DNA of 64,000 bases, taken from assembly GCF_903772925.1 (NCBI RefSeq), contig NZ_LR812090.1, positions 810,629 to 874,628 of the forward strand, written 5' to 3'. The notes beneath the pieces were generated by a model, which ran no database searches, was not told the DNA's origin, and saw only the letters and a program-made list of their open reading frames with translations. Shown in pieces: positions 56,013 to 64,000 of this stretch. A program made the translations under genes and the position numbers. How positions within the stretch are numbered: position 1 is the first letter of the stretch; the number at the start of each line of letters is the position of its first letter. The DNA comes from Alteromonas macleodii (GTDB taxonomy: Bacteria > Pseudomonadota > Gammaproteobacteria > Enterobacterales > Alteromonadaceae).

Positions 56013-57575
56013 TCATTCTACAGTGGGATGTAACTGCGAAATATCCGGTACAACCGTAAGTTTTAGATCGAGCGCCTTCCAGTAGTGGCTTTCTCTTAAC
56101 AAGTCTGCAGAGATAATAGGTTTTTCATCTAACCAGCCTTCTGGAAAAGTAATGACCAGTTCGTTCTTTTCTACGTTAACAACGAGATCAGGTAAAAAGC
56201 CCTCTTGGCGTTTAATATTAAGCAGTACACCCAAACGAAGTAACGCAATTAAATGTTTTACCGACTGCTCGTCGAAAAGGTTGAACGTAGGGAGTTCATT
56301 AGTACGGATTTTCTTTCTATGAAAACGCACGAGTGTAGCGAGCAACAACTGTTGTTCTTGCGTAAACCCAGGCATGTCCACGTTGCCAAGAATATAGGCA
56401 CTGTGTTTTTGAATACCCCGAGAGTTAATTTGCATGCCTACTTCATGAAGTAAAGCAGCCCAACCAAGCATACTTTTAAAGTCACGCCCTTTAAGTTTCC
56501 ATTCTTTTTCAACATCATCGAAAAGTGACAGCGTTGTGTTAAGCACCATGGTGGCTTGGGTTGTATCTACATCGTAACGGGTTGCCAAACTACTTGCTGT
56601 TCTGCCGCGTATATCAGCGTGATGAAGCTCATCTTCCATCTGATAGAGTACACCCTCGCGCAAGGCGGCAGGCGAATAAACCAAGCCTTCAATTTCTAGC
56701 GCTCTGAAAACAGCAATAAGAATAGCTAGACCACCTGCAATAACAACACGACGATCTTCACTTAAATCTGGATAGCTTAATTTGTCTATATGGCCTGCGC
56801 TTATGAATTGCTTCATTAAATTGCGCAAACTTTTAAGCGTTACCGGAATATCGTGGCCATTAGGTCTGTCTTGCTGACAAAGAGTGAACAGCGAACGAAT
56901 AGTTCCTGACGTACCGATACATTGAACCCAGCCAAGTCTGCGATACTTATTGTCAATTAACTCAAGTTCTTGTTGCGCTGCCGTGATAGCGCGGTTGAAC
57001 GCTTTAGATTTTAGCTCTCCGTCTGGGAAAAAGCGTTTGGTATAGCTAACACACCCCATTTGAAGACTGCGGCAAAGTAAAGGCGTGAACCCTTCGCCAA
57101 TAACAAATTCCGTTGAACCACCGCCAATATCAACTACCAGCTGTTGACCGTCTGCATGATTAGTATGGGCTACGCCAGAGTAAATAAGACGCGCTTCTTC
57201 TACACCAGAAATCACCTCTATAGGGTAGGGAAGGATGTCTCTTGCTGCGCTAATAAAGTCCCGAGCGTTACGGGCCTTACGCAGTGTGTGAGTGGCAACG
57301 ATTCTAACCGAGTCAGGCTCAAAGCCTTTCAGACTTTCTGCCACTACCTTAAGCATAGCTAGCCCGCGCTCCATTGCCTCATCAGACAACAGGTCGTCTT
57401 CGTTGAGCCCTTCGGCCAAGCGAACTTTTTGTTTAACTCTATGCAAAATTTGCACAGACCCAGCAACAATACGTGCTACTACTAAGTGAAAACTATTCGA
57501 GCCAATATCGAGTGCTGCGACTTTACTGACTTCGCGGGTTTCCACGTCATTAAAAACTGATTCGTGCTGGGTCAT
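56013..57575 (-). CDS. ppx: Exopolyphosphatase
   Basis: 520 residues, Ppx/GppA family. N-terminal phosphate-binding motif VAALDIGSNSFHLVVARIVA, second motif VVDIGGGSTEFVIGEGFTPL and IGTSGTIRSLF, then an HD-like C-terminal domain (ALLHEVGMQINSRGIQKHSA). It removes terminal phosphate from inorganic polyphosphate. Length and C-terminal domain favour Ppx, and the position 16 bp after ppk settles it. It balances polyphosphate level with the upstream kinase in one operon. Confidence 0.94.
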   Translation of the reverse strand: MTQHESVFNDVETREVSKVAALDIGSNSFHLVVARIVAGSVQILHRVKQKVRLAEGLNEDDLLSDEAMERGLAMLKVVAESLKGFEPDSVRIVATHTLRKARNARDFISAARDILPYPIEVISGVEEARLIYSGVAHTNHADGQQLVVDIGGGSTEFVIGEGFTPLLCRSLQMGCVSYTKRFFPDGELKSKAFNRAITAAQQELELIDNKYRRLGWVQCIGTSGTIRSLFTLCQQDRPNGHDIPVTLKSLRNLMKQFISAGHIDKLSYPDLSEDRRVVIAGGLAILIAVFRALEIEGLVYSPAALREGVLYQMEDELHHADIRGRTASSLATRYDVDTTQATMVLNTTLSLFDDVEKEWKLKGRDFKSMLGWAALLHEVGMQINSRGIQKHSAYILGNVDMPGFTQEQQLLLATLVRFHRKKIRTNELPTFNLFDEQSVKHLIALLRLGVLLNIKRQEGFLPDLVVNVEKNELVITFPEGWLDEKPIISADLLRESHYWKALDLKLTVVPDISQLHPTVE

Positions 57576-57591
57576 GTACTAATTTTATATC

Positions 57592-59664
57592 CTACATAGT
57601 GTCTTCTAGCTTCTTCAAATAGTCATATATTTCTATTTGCGAGCGAAGTTTTTTGCGATTTCCCCTCGCAACGTACTTGTTGCTCTGATCCTTGTCAATC
57701 ACTCGAGCTTTCAGGGTATCTTTAAATTGTAGTTCCATTATATCAACAATGCGCTGTTGAAGACCTTTATCGTAAACCGGGCAGCCAACTTCTATGCGGT
57801 TGTCCATGTTTCGGGTCATCCAGTCAGCAGATGAGATATACACTTTTCTCTCGCCGCCGCCTTCAAAAATCATCACGCGAGGGTGTTCAAGGAATCTATC
57901 AACAATAGAGATGATTTCGATGTTTTCACTTATGCCTTTTATTCCGGGATTAAGTGAGCACATACCACGCACAATACCGCGGATCTTAACCCCGGCTTGG
58001 CTTGCGCGATATAAATCATCAATAAGTTCTTTATCAACAAGATTGTTAATCTTAAAAGTGATTTGGGCATCTTGGCCCTGATTCAGATGCTGAATTTCTT
58101 GACGAATTAACGACTGAATTTTGGTTCTGGCATTTAAAGGTGATATTTGTAGGTGCTGGAATTTATAACGCCGGTAAGGGTATTGAATAAGATCGAATAC
58201 CGCCACCCCTTCATTAGCCAACTCTTGATTGCGAGTGAACAAGCTGTAATCGGTATAAATTTTCGCGGTTTTCTCGTTGAAGTTACCCGTACCAAAATGG
58301 GCATAGTTCACTAAGCTGCCCCGTTCTTCGCGAGTCACAATGCACAGCTTGGAGTGAATTTTTAGGGTGGGCACACCAAGCACTACACGAATGCCCGCAT
58401 CTGTCATGCGCTTAGACCATTCAATGTTTGCTTCTTCGTCAAAGCGCGCGCGAAGCTCTACGACTACGGTTACTTTTTTACCGTTATCTACCGCATCAAT
58501 TAACGAGTTTATTATGCGCGAATTACTCGCCACCCGATAAATATTAATGCGTATGGTTTTAACGTTCGGGTCGAAAGCAGCCTGACGCACGAACTCAGTA
58601 AAGTGAAGGAAGCGGTGATACGGGTAATACAACAGAATGTCCCGTGCGGTTATCGCATCAAATACCGTGTTGTGTTTAGAAAATGCCTTGCTGTCGATAG
58701 CGGGGAGCGGTGCGTGTTCAAGATAATCCCGCCCCACATTTGGAAAACCTATGAAGTCTTTAAAGTTGCGATAGTGCCCTGCAGCGTGCATGGTATCGAG
58801 CTTGGTAATCTTAAGGCGCTTGCGAAGATCTGTCTGCATATCTTCTGGCATATCAGTGTCATAGATAACACGCACTGGCTCAGCAATAAGACGCTGCTTC
58901 ATGCTTTCTGACATTTTTTCAACGAAACTTTCGTCAATTTCTTCGTTAATCGAGTATTCCGCGTCGCGGGTCATTTTAAATGAGAAAGCTTCAATTTCGT
59001 CAAATTTCACAAAACCGCGGAAAATATCTTCAATGCACAGCTGAATCATGTCATCGAGCATAACAATGCTCTTTTTCTTACGGCTCTTTTGCGGAGGGAT
59101 CAGCATAAAGCGCGACATCTCAGAAGTGGGAACTTGAATAACGGCGAATTTAGGGTTGCGTTCTTTTCTACGTAACGCAACATACAAATAAACAGAGTTT
59201 CCGTTTAAGCGGCTTAGTAGATCTGTTTTCTTATCAATAAGAATAGGCGCAATATGGCGCAATGCTTTGTTGATAAAATAATTGCGTACCCACTGCTTCT
59301 GATAATCGTCTAAGTCATCTTTACGCAGGATATGAATATTGTAGCGGGCAAGGGTTTTGACGACGTCTTTATGGATTTGGTCAAATTTTTCAGAAAGCTG
59401 TACTACTTTCTTTTGTATTTGCGCCATAAGTTCGGTGAGGCGCTCTGCTTCTTCTTCGTTCCCGTCGTTTTGCGCAATAGTGATAAGGCGTTTAACATCC
59501 GCCGCGCGTACCCGATAAAATTCATCAAGGTTATTAGAGTAAATACCAAGAAAGCGAATGCGTTCTATTGCAGGGTTATTCTTATCCGCGGCTTCTTGCA
59601 ATACACGCTCGTTAAACGATAGCCAGCTTAGCTCTTTGGGATAATATAAAACGTCGTTATCCAT
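57592..59664 (-). CDS. ppk1: Polyphosphate kinase 1
   Basis: 690 residues, close to E. coli Ppk (688). Begins with the N domain YYPKELSWLSFNERVLQEAA. The catalytic phospho-His lies in VPTLKIHSKLCIVTRE, with the second conserved His in RFLEHPRVMIFEGGGERKVY and the adjacent SADWMTRNMDNRIEVGCPVY. It polymerises phosphate from ATP into polyphosphate at the membrane. A Pho-box-like direct repeat lies 50 bp upstream of the start, and ppx follows, forming a phosphate-storage operon next to the pst transporter genes. Confidence 0.96.
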   Translation of the reverse strand: MDNDVLYYPKELSWLSFNERVLQEAADKNNPAIERIRFLGIYSNNLDEFYRVRAADVKRLITIAQNDGNEEEAERLTELMAQIQKKVVQLSEKFDQIHKDVVKTLARYNIHILRKDDLDDYQKQWVRNYFINKALRHIAPILIDKKTDLLSRLNGNSVYLYVALRRKERNPKFAVIQVPTSEMSRFMLIPPQKSRKKKSIVMLDDMIQLCIEDIFRGFVKFDEIEAFSFKMTRDAEYSINEEIDESFVEKMSESMKQRLIAEPVRVIYDTDMPEDMQTDLRKRLKITKLDTMHAAGHYRNFKDFIGFPNVGRDYLEHAPLPAIDSKAFSKHNTVFDAITARDILLYYPYHRFLHFTEFVRQAAFDPNVKTIRINIYRVASNSRIINSLIDAVDNGKKVTVVVELRARFDEEANIEWSKRMTDAGIRVVLGVPTLKIHSKLCIVTREERGSLVNYAHFGTGNFNEKTAKIYTDYSLFTRNQELANEGVAVFDLIQYPYRRYKFQHLQISPLNARTKIQSLIRQEIQHLNQGQDAQITFKINNLVDKELIDDLYRASQAGVKIRGIVRGMCSLNPGIKGISENIEIISIVDRFLEHPRVMIFEGGGERKVYISSADWMTRNMDNRIEVGCPVYDKGLQQRIVDIMELQFKDTLKARVIDKDQSNKYVARGNRKKLRSQIEIYDYLKKLEDTM

Positions 59665-59713
59665 AATGTCTCAATTCACGTTCATAAAAATGGTCAAAGA
59701 CTGCCACCAGTCA

Positions 59714-59731
59714 GTGACACTACTGTGACAA
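59714..59731 (-). promoter_or_regulatory. Pho-box-like site upstream of ppk
   Basis: Read on the minus strand: TTGTCAC-AGTA-GTGTCAC. Two 7-mers are separated by 4 nt (11-nt period), as in the PhoB box CTGTCAT-N4-CTGTCAT. The site lies 50 bp before the ppk start codon. Match and spacing are good; binding is inferred. Confidence 0.65.
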
Positions 59732-59839
59732 CACGTATCCTGGCACTGAAGCCTACGTAATACGTTGCGGTGATTCCGTTACCTATGGGCATGATTCTGA
59801 GACACTGCGGTAGTCCCTCGCGCATTCATACCCCTATAT

Positions 59840-60346
59840 TTATCGCGTTGCAGTAATATCTACGACTAAGTCGTTAGCTAACGACTCTAGTGCATCTTGT
59901 AATGCGCCGTCGTCGAAGTCTTCCGTTACCGCAATTTCAGCTTTTGCTTTGAAAATCAGGCTACCCCAGTTAGGCGCGCTTTCACAATGAGAAGCAAAAG
60001 TGAGAATATTTAAGTTAAACTGGTTAAGTACGGATGTTAGTTCCTGAACAATACCTGTCTTGTCATTGCCCATTACATCTACGGTTAGCTTAGTTGTGTT
60101 GTTATTTTTATTGCTTGCAACAGCAACAGATTGAACAGACAAGTCTTTGATGGCGTCTAGCGAATCTACTAAACCTTGCTTATTTTCATCGGCAACATGT
60201 ACTTCTACAAAGCCGGTGAACATACCCGCCATATGCGCAAAGCTTGACCCTTGCCAGTTGCCCTCATGCTTATATACACACTTAGCGAGTGCGTCTACCA
60301 AACCAGGCTTGTCTTTACCCATAATGCTGATAACCAGTGATTGCAT
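59840..60346 (-). CDS. GcvR-like ACT-domain protein
   Basis: 168 residues from the ATG at 60346, which has AAGGAG upstream. An in-frame start at 60409 lacks a site and adds unconserved residues. Two ACT domains are seen: MQSLVISIMGKDKPGLVDAL (about 1-80) and KLTVDVMGNDKTGIVQELTS (about 88-165). This matches the glycine-cleavage repressor GcvR group, which works through protein contact with GcvA rather than DNA binding. The ligand and partner here are unknown. It lies upstream of ppk on the same strand, with the Pho-box site between. Confidence 0.82.
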   Translation of the reverse strand: MQSLVISIMGKDKPGLVDALAKCVYKHEGNWQGSSFAHMAGMFTGFVEVHVADENKQGLVDSLDAIKDLSVQSVAVASNKNNNTTKLTVDVMGNDKTGIVQELTSVLNQFNLNILTFASHCESAPNWGSLIFKAKAEIAVTEDFDDGALQDALESLANDLVVDITATR

Positions 60347-60504
60347 GCAAAGCTCCTTATTGGGCGTGTAGAGAAAAACTTTGATCGTCTTCCTGTAGGG
60401 TAATACCATAAGCGCCGAGTAGGTTGCGCGAAGGTAATGCTATAAACTTTTGCTTGCTATTAGCATAACAAAACTTACACTGCTCACCAGTGCAATTTAG
60501 GGTT

Positions 60505-60526
60505 ATTCTTCTTAAAAAAGAAGAAT
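60505..60526. other. Hairpin ahead of pstC
   Basis: Perfect 9-bp inverted repeat ATTCTTCTT-AAAA-AAGAAGAAT about 30 bp upstream of the pstC start. No clear Pho box was found in this 209-bp gap (60347-60555). The hairpin could be an operator or a 5' leader structure. Confidence 0.4.
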
Positions 60527-60555
60527 TTCGAAAATAAAAATGACTAAACAGCCCC

Positions 60556-62733
60556 ATGACTTTCGACAGCAACAGCACAAACAGAAAACGCCAGCGTAGA
60601 GATAGTTGGTCGCGCTATGTAGTGACGGGCTTTGGCGGCCTTGTTTTGTTGACCCTGGTTGTTCTTATTACCCATCTCATTAGCCAAGCGCTTCCCCTAG
60701 CTTACACTCCTACCTTACATCATCAGTTAAGTGTTGAAACTCCAGATAATGAAAAGGTGATAAGTGCCGGTGACATTATTAATAGTCAGCCTATGCTGGT
60801 TAGAAAATCAGACTGTCGATTAGGTCTTAAATTGCTCCAAGGCAAGGATCTGGTAAGTAACCACGAATATATTCGTCCATGCGAGCATAGATTGTCGGCT
60901 CACAGTGTGATGGGGGAGAACTATATTGTCGACGTTTCTCCCAACGCGCAGGTACGGGTTTTACCGGTAAGGTCTTTTAACCTGGCAGGCAGTAAGGCAG
61001 TGGATATCGCCACTAATGCACCCCAAACAGCCCTATCGAATAGCATTACGTTCGCGCTTCCCAAAGATGAGTGGGATAAGCGCAGTAGCTGGAGCATGGC
61101 ATTGTCTTCAAAGTGGGCTGTAGCCTCTATCGCTCAAGACGACAGCTTTTTCATTCGTTGGGTAAATCGGCATCGCCCTACGCAGGTGATAGATAAACGT
61201 TTTTACAATATAGACAGACTAGTATTGTTACCTGGCAGCGAGAGTGTGTTGCTTCAAGTAGATGACGCCCTTTACCTTAACCGGCTTAATGATAAAGGCG
61301 CTTTACTGCTTCCTATCGCGGGAGGCATATCCGGGTCATTAGATGAAACAATTATTTTTCCTTTAGCTAAAGACCGCACCTTCTTCCTAATGGATTCAGA
61401 AAATCAAACATTGACCCGCTGGGTGCTCAGTAAAAGTGAAAAAGGTCTCACCTTTGAGCAAACTTATCAGATAGCAGTTCCGGGTGAAAAAGTAAAAGCG
61501 GTAACAGAGCACGCCAGTATGAACTTAGTGGCCGTGCTAACTGACAAAGCACGTGTATTGCTAGTAAATAGGGTGTCTGGCGATGTGGTGGCTTCTCAAC
61601 AAATAGAACGCACCGCTGATAATATCATTTGGTATGGAAATAAGCTTTACAGCTACTCTGACAACACCTTGTCGGTGTGGGAGGGTAAGCATTTAAGTGG
61701 TATTACTACGTGGGCATCGCTTTTTGAACCTCAGCACTACGAGGGATATGAAACGGAAGAAACTGTATGGCAAACTACCAGTGCCTCTGACTTTCAAGAG
61801 GCGAAATTCAGCTTAACCCCACTTTTAATAGGTAGTATCAAAGCGTCTCTTTTAGCGCTGCTTATAGCTATACCTGTTGCTATCGGCGCTGCAATTTACA
61901 CCGCGTTTTTCGCTAAAAACCGATTGCGCAACATTGTTAAACCTGCCATCGAGCTGCTTGAAGCTATTCCCAGTGTTCTTATCGGTTTTATCGCGGCCAT
62001 TTGGTTATCACCAAAGGCTGAGCAGTTTTTATTCTCTTTTGCATTTTTTCTTATTGTTATTCCCTTCGTACTTATCGCGGTTGCTTTAGTGCAGCGCCCC
62101 GTTGCAGAACATTTACCAAAGAAGTTTAGGCATGGTGCAGAGCTGTTTTTTGCGATCAGTGGCGTGTTTCTTTTAGGTTTTGTCAGTGTGGAATATGCGC
62201 CATCGCTCATTTTCTCGTTGATGGGGGTTGATGGTTTTACGTTGCTAGCGGCAGAGTCAGATAGTCCTATTGGAAAAACGACCATAGTGGTAGCCCTAGC
62301 GTTGGGGGTAGCTATTTCACCCAGTATTTACTCGCTAGCTGAAGATGCCATCAATGGCGTGCCTAACGACTTAAAACATGCTTCATTCGCATTGGGAGCG
62401 ACCCGGCTACAAACTTTGCTGTATGTTGTGCTACATGTTGCCCTACCAGGTATTGTTGCCGCAATAATGTTAGGCTTCGGGCGCGCGTTTGGCGAAACTA
62501 TGATAGTACTTATGGTAACGGGGAATACGCCAATCTCCAGCTGGGGCCTTATAGAAGGTTTGCGAGCACTCACTGCTAACTTGGCAATTGAACTTCCTGA
62601 GGCTGATGTTTCATCAGCGCATTACCAGATTTTATTCTTCACGGCGTGCATTTTGTTTGTGTTTACCTTCGTAGTAAATACCATAGCAGAGCTATTGCGA
62701 CAGCGTATAAGAAGAAGGGCGTACTATGGCTAA
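60556..62733 (+). CDS. pstC: Phosphate ABC transporter permease PstC, extended form
   Basis: 725 residues, more than twice the usual PstC length (about 320). After a first membrane helix (about 23-45) there is a large extracytoplasmic region (about 50-410) with beta-propeller-like repeats (for example SMNLVAVLTDKARVLLVNRV and IIWYGNKLYSYSDNTLSVWE). The BPD_transp_1 permease domain follows (about 425-720), with PIGKTTIVVALALGVAISPS, ALGATRLQTLLYVVLHVALP and FGRAFGETMIVLMVTGNTP (the EAA-type loop). It moves phosphate across the inner membrane with PstA and PstB. The upstream start is uncertain because no ribosome binding site is clear. It overlaps pstA by 8 bp. Confidence 0.88.
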   Translation: MTFDSNSTNRKRQRRDSWSRYVVTGFGGLVLLTLVVLITHLISQALPLAYTPTLHHQLSVETPDNEKVISAGDIINSQPMLVRKSDCRLGLKLLQGKDLVSNHEYIRPCEHRLSAHSVMGENYIVDVSPNAQVRVLPVRSFNLAGSKAVDIATNAPQTALSNSITFALPKDEWDKRSSWSMALSSKWAVASIAQDDSFFIRWVNRHRPTQVIDKRFYNIDRLVLLPGSESVLLQVDDALYLNRLNDKGALLLPIAGGISGSLDETIIFPLAKDRTFFLMDSENQTLTRWVLSKSEKGLTFEQTYQIAVPGEKVKAVTEHASMNLVAVLTDKARVLLVNRVSGDVVASQQIERTADNIIWYGNKLYSYSDNTLSVWEGKHLSGITTWASLFEPQHYEGYETEETVWQTTSASDFQEAKFSLTPLLIGSIKASLLALLIAIPVAIGAAIYTAFFAKNRLRNIVKPAIELLEAIPSVLIGFIAAIWLSPKAEQFLFSFAFFLIVIPFVLIAVALVQRPVAEHLPKKFRHGAELFFAISGVFLLGFVSVEYAPSLIFSLMGVDGFTLLAAESDSPIGKTTIVVALALGVAISPSIYSLAEDAINGVPNDLKHASFALGATRLQTLLYVVLHVALPGIVAAIMLGFGRAFGETMIVLMVTGNTPISSWGLIEGLRALTANLAIELPEADVSSAHYQILFFTACILFVFTFVVNTIAELLRQRIRRRAYYG

Positions 62734-64000
62734 TCAAGCATCTTTTGGATTAAATCCAGTCCAACGTCAATCGCTAGTCATTAGTTTAACCGCCTTTTTC
62801 ACTAGTCTATTGCTGATCGCGCTCGTAAGTGTACTTATACTGATTAGTTTTCGCGGTACCGCCTATTTTTGGCCAGAGCCTATTTACACGGTAAAGGGCG
62901 AATATCAAGACGGCTCCACGTTCTCAGTACTTGCAAACCTCTTTGATGAGCCATCAAATAACGACATTACCCTTAAGTATTCGGATGCTCAGCATCCTTA
63001 TGGTTTTCAAATTCAGTTATCCCGCGGCCAGGTAAGTGATACGCAACTTGCGAAAGAGAGCGCTGAAATTAAGCTGATAGATGGTAGGCGTATTTTAGCG
63101 GTACCTGAATATATCGTTGTACCGTCTAAGCCACCGCAAACCCTAGATAATATTGATGCAGTAATAGAAGAAGTAGCACAGATTAGTGCACAAATTGAAG
63201 CGCTCAATACTCGTCATCTTGCGCCTATACATGAAGCGCTGTCGCAATTTGATAAACGTAACGTAGTGGAAGATGCGCCGGCAAGAGAGCGTTTAGTTGC
63301 TTCATTTAATGAATACCAAAAACGAGTAGAGGCGCTGGAAAGAACACGCGCTGAATATACCTTGCTGGTGAGTTTTGCAGACGGTGCGCCCTTTGTTATT
63401 CCCATTTCAAGCATTCAAGATGTGGATTTCGTAAGCCGTTTGAGTACATTCGAAAAATGGCAGGTAGTGTTTTCAGAAATTGGCGTGTTTCTTTCCGATT
63501 CCCCTAAGCAAGCTAATACTTCTGGCGGCGTATTCCCCGCCTTGTTTGGCACTGTCCTCATGGTCTTTTTAATGACCATAATTGTAACGCCTTTTGGGGT
63601 GCTAGCCGCTATTTACCTAAGTGAGTATGCGCCCAATACCGCGCTAACTACCATTATTCGTGTGAGCGTAAGTAATATGGCGGGGGTACCCTCGATAGTA
63701 TACGGGGTATTCGGGCTCGGTTTCTTCGTTTATACCCTAGGTGGCAGTATTGATGAGCTATTGTTTAGCGAAACACTGCCCGCGCCAACCATGGGCAGTC
63801 CAGGTGTGTTTTGGGCGGCGTTGACCATGGCAATTTTGACTTTGCCTGTGGTTATTGTTGCTACAGAAGAAGGCTTACGCCGTGTACCAGAAGGGTTGAA
63901 AGCAGGCAGCTACGCATTAGGTGCAACTAAAATTGAAACCATAGTGCGTACCGTTTTGCCTATTGCATCTCCTGGCATTATGACAGGCGTAATTTTAGCT
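62726..64000 (+). CDS. pstA: Phosphate ABC transporter permease PstA, extended form (3' end outside window)
   Basis: The frame opens with ATG at 62726, overlapping the end of pstC by 8 bp, and is still open at 64000 (425 codons visible). It begins MANQASFGLNPVQRQSLVIS, with a membrane helix (about 19-43) and an extracytoplasmic insert (about 50-255) holding a predicted coiled coil (VIEEVAQISAQIEALNTRHL ... EYQKRVEALERTRAEY). The permease domain starts near 265 (GGVFPALFGTVLMVFLMTII, GVPSIVYGVFGLGFF, ALGATKIETIVRTVLPIASP). PstA normally has about 295 residues, so this is the long variant matching the long PstC. pstB should follow outside the window. Confidence 0.9.
   Translation, partial: MANQASFGLNPVQRQSLVISLTAFFTSLLLIALVSVLILISFRGTAYFWPEPIYTVKGEYQDGSTFSVLANLFDEPSNNDITLKYSDAQHPYGFQIQLSRGQVSDTQLAKESAEIKLIDGRRILAVPEYIVVPSKPPQTLDNIDAVIEEVAQISAQIEALNTRHLAPIHEALSQFDKRNVVEDAPARERLVASFNEYQKRVEALERTRAEYTLLVSFADGAPFVIPISSIQDVDFVSRLSTFEKWQVVFSEIGVFLSDSPKQANTSGGVFPALFGTVLMVFLMTIIVTPFGVLAAIYLSEYAPNTALTTIIRVSVSNMAGVPSIVYGVFGLGFFVYTLGGSIDELLFSETLPAPTMGSPGVFWAALTMAILTLPVVIVATEEGLRRVPEGLKAGSYALGATKIETIVRTVLPIASPGIMTGVILA

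Noticed and set aside
60540..60599. 19-codon ORF starting at 60540 and overlapping the pstC start, as a third leader peptide
   Set aside because: It lacks a hydrophobic segment and any R-x-P-P motif (it ends KTPA), and has no clear ribosome binding site.

Overview
The window reads as chromosomal DNA of a marine gammaproteobacterium of the Alteromonas type. This is inferred from gene content and order: the lpt-rpoN-hpf-ptsN block, mla-ibaG-murA, degS-degQ-yhcB-zapE, metK next to tkt-epd-pgk, and pst beside ppk-ppx. No tRNA, rRNA operon, CRISPR array or complete insertion sequence is visible. One structural RNA is present, RNase P RNA (rnpB).

Layout. 1-6541 (minus strand): ptsN (partial), hpf, rpoN, lptB, lptA, lptC, kdsC, kdsD and a yrbG-type exchanger, i.e. 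LPS core/Kdo supply and transport together with sigma-54 and nitrogen-PTS control. 7106-11813 (plus): mlaFEDCB, ibaG and murA. 11978-15242 (minus): degS, a DegQ/DegP-type protease and yhcB. 15498-17630 (plus): zapE and a YebC/YeeN-family regulator. 17741-21125 (minus): a lipoprotein-type truncated haemoglobin, a DUF3034-like envelope protein and a GGDEF-EAL protein. 21463-26944 (plus): a nitroreductase, a small membrane-anchored ORF ending in R-G-P-P, a fused SecDF and a CPA1 antiporter. 26982-27332 is rnpB. A 23-bp copy of its 3' end recurs at 30491-30513, bracketing a short AT-rich island with a HEPN-type protein and an orphan membrane protein. 30619-39769: a TonB-dependent receptor, a DMT transporter, a hybrid histidine kinase coupled to a periplasmic binding protein, a DEDDh exonuclease and a small envelope protein. 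40014-47089: metK (minus) with tandem met boxes, then tkt, epd, pgk and a class I fructose-bisphosphate aldolase. 47255-53582: a second small ORF ending in R-A-P-P, followed by a tripartite RND efflux operon. 53768-55900: an S9 peptidase. 55944-64000: ppx and ppk (minus, with a Pho-box-like site), a GcvR-like ACT protein, and pstC-pstA (plus, the latter cut by the window end).

Most notable. Two small ORFs have an N-terminal hydrophobic segment and an R-(G/A)-P-P motif a few codons before the stop. Each lies directly upstream of an RND-superfamily exporter: fused SecDF, and the RND efflux pump. The layout matches regulatory translation-arrest peptides (SecM, VemP and the RAPP-type arrest peptides). 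For the secDF case, the codons just after the R-G-P-P motif are complementary over 9 bp to the secDF ribosome binding site. A ribosome paused on that motif would therefore be expected to free the site. An arrest peptide in front of an RND drug-type pump is not something I know to be described. The second point of interest is the rnpB-att island with its HEPN protein, a candidate defence cargo lacking its own integrase.
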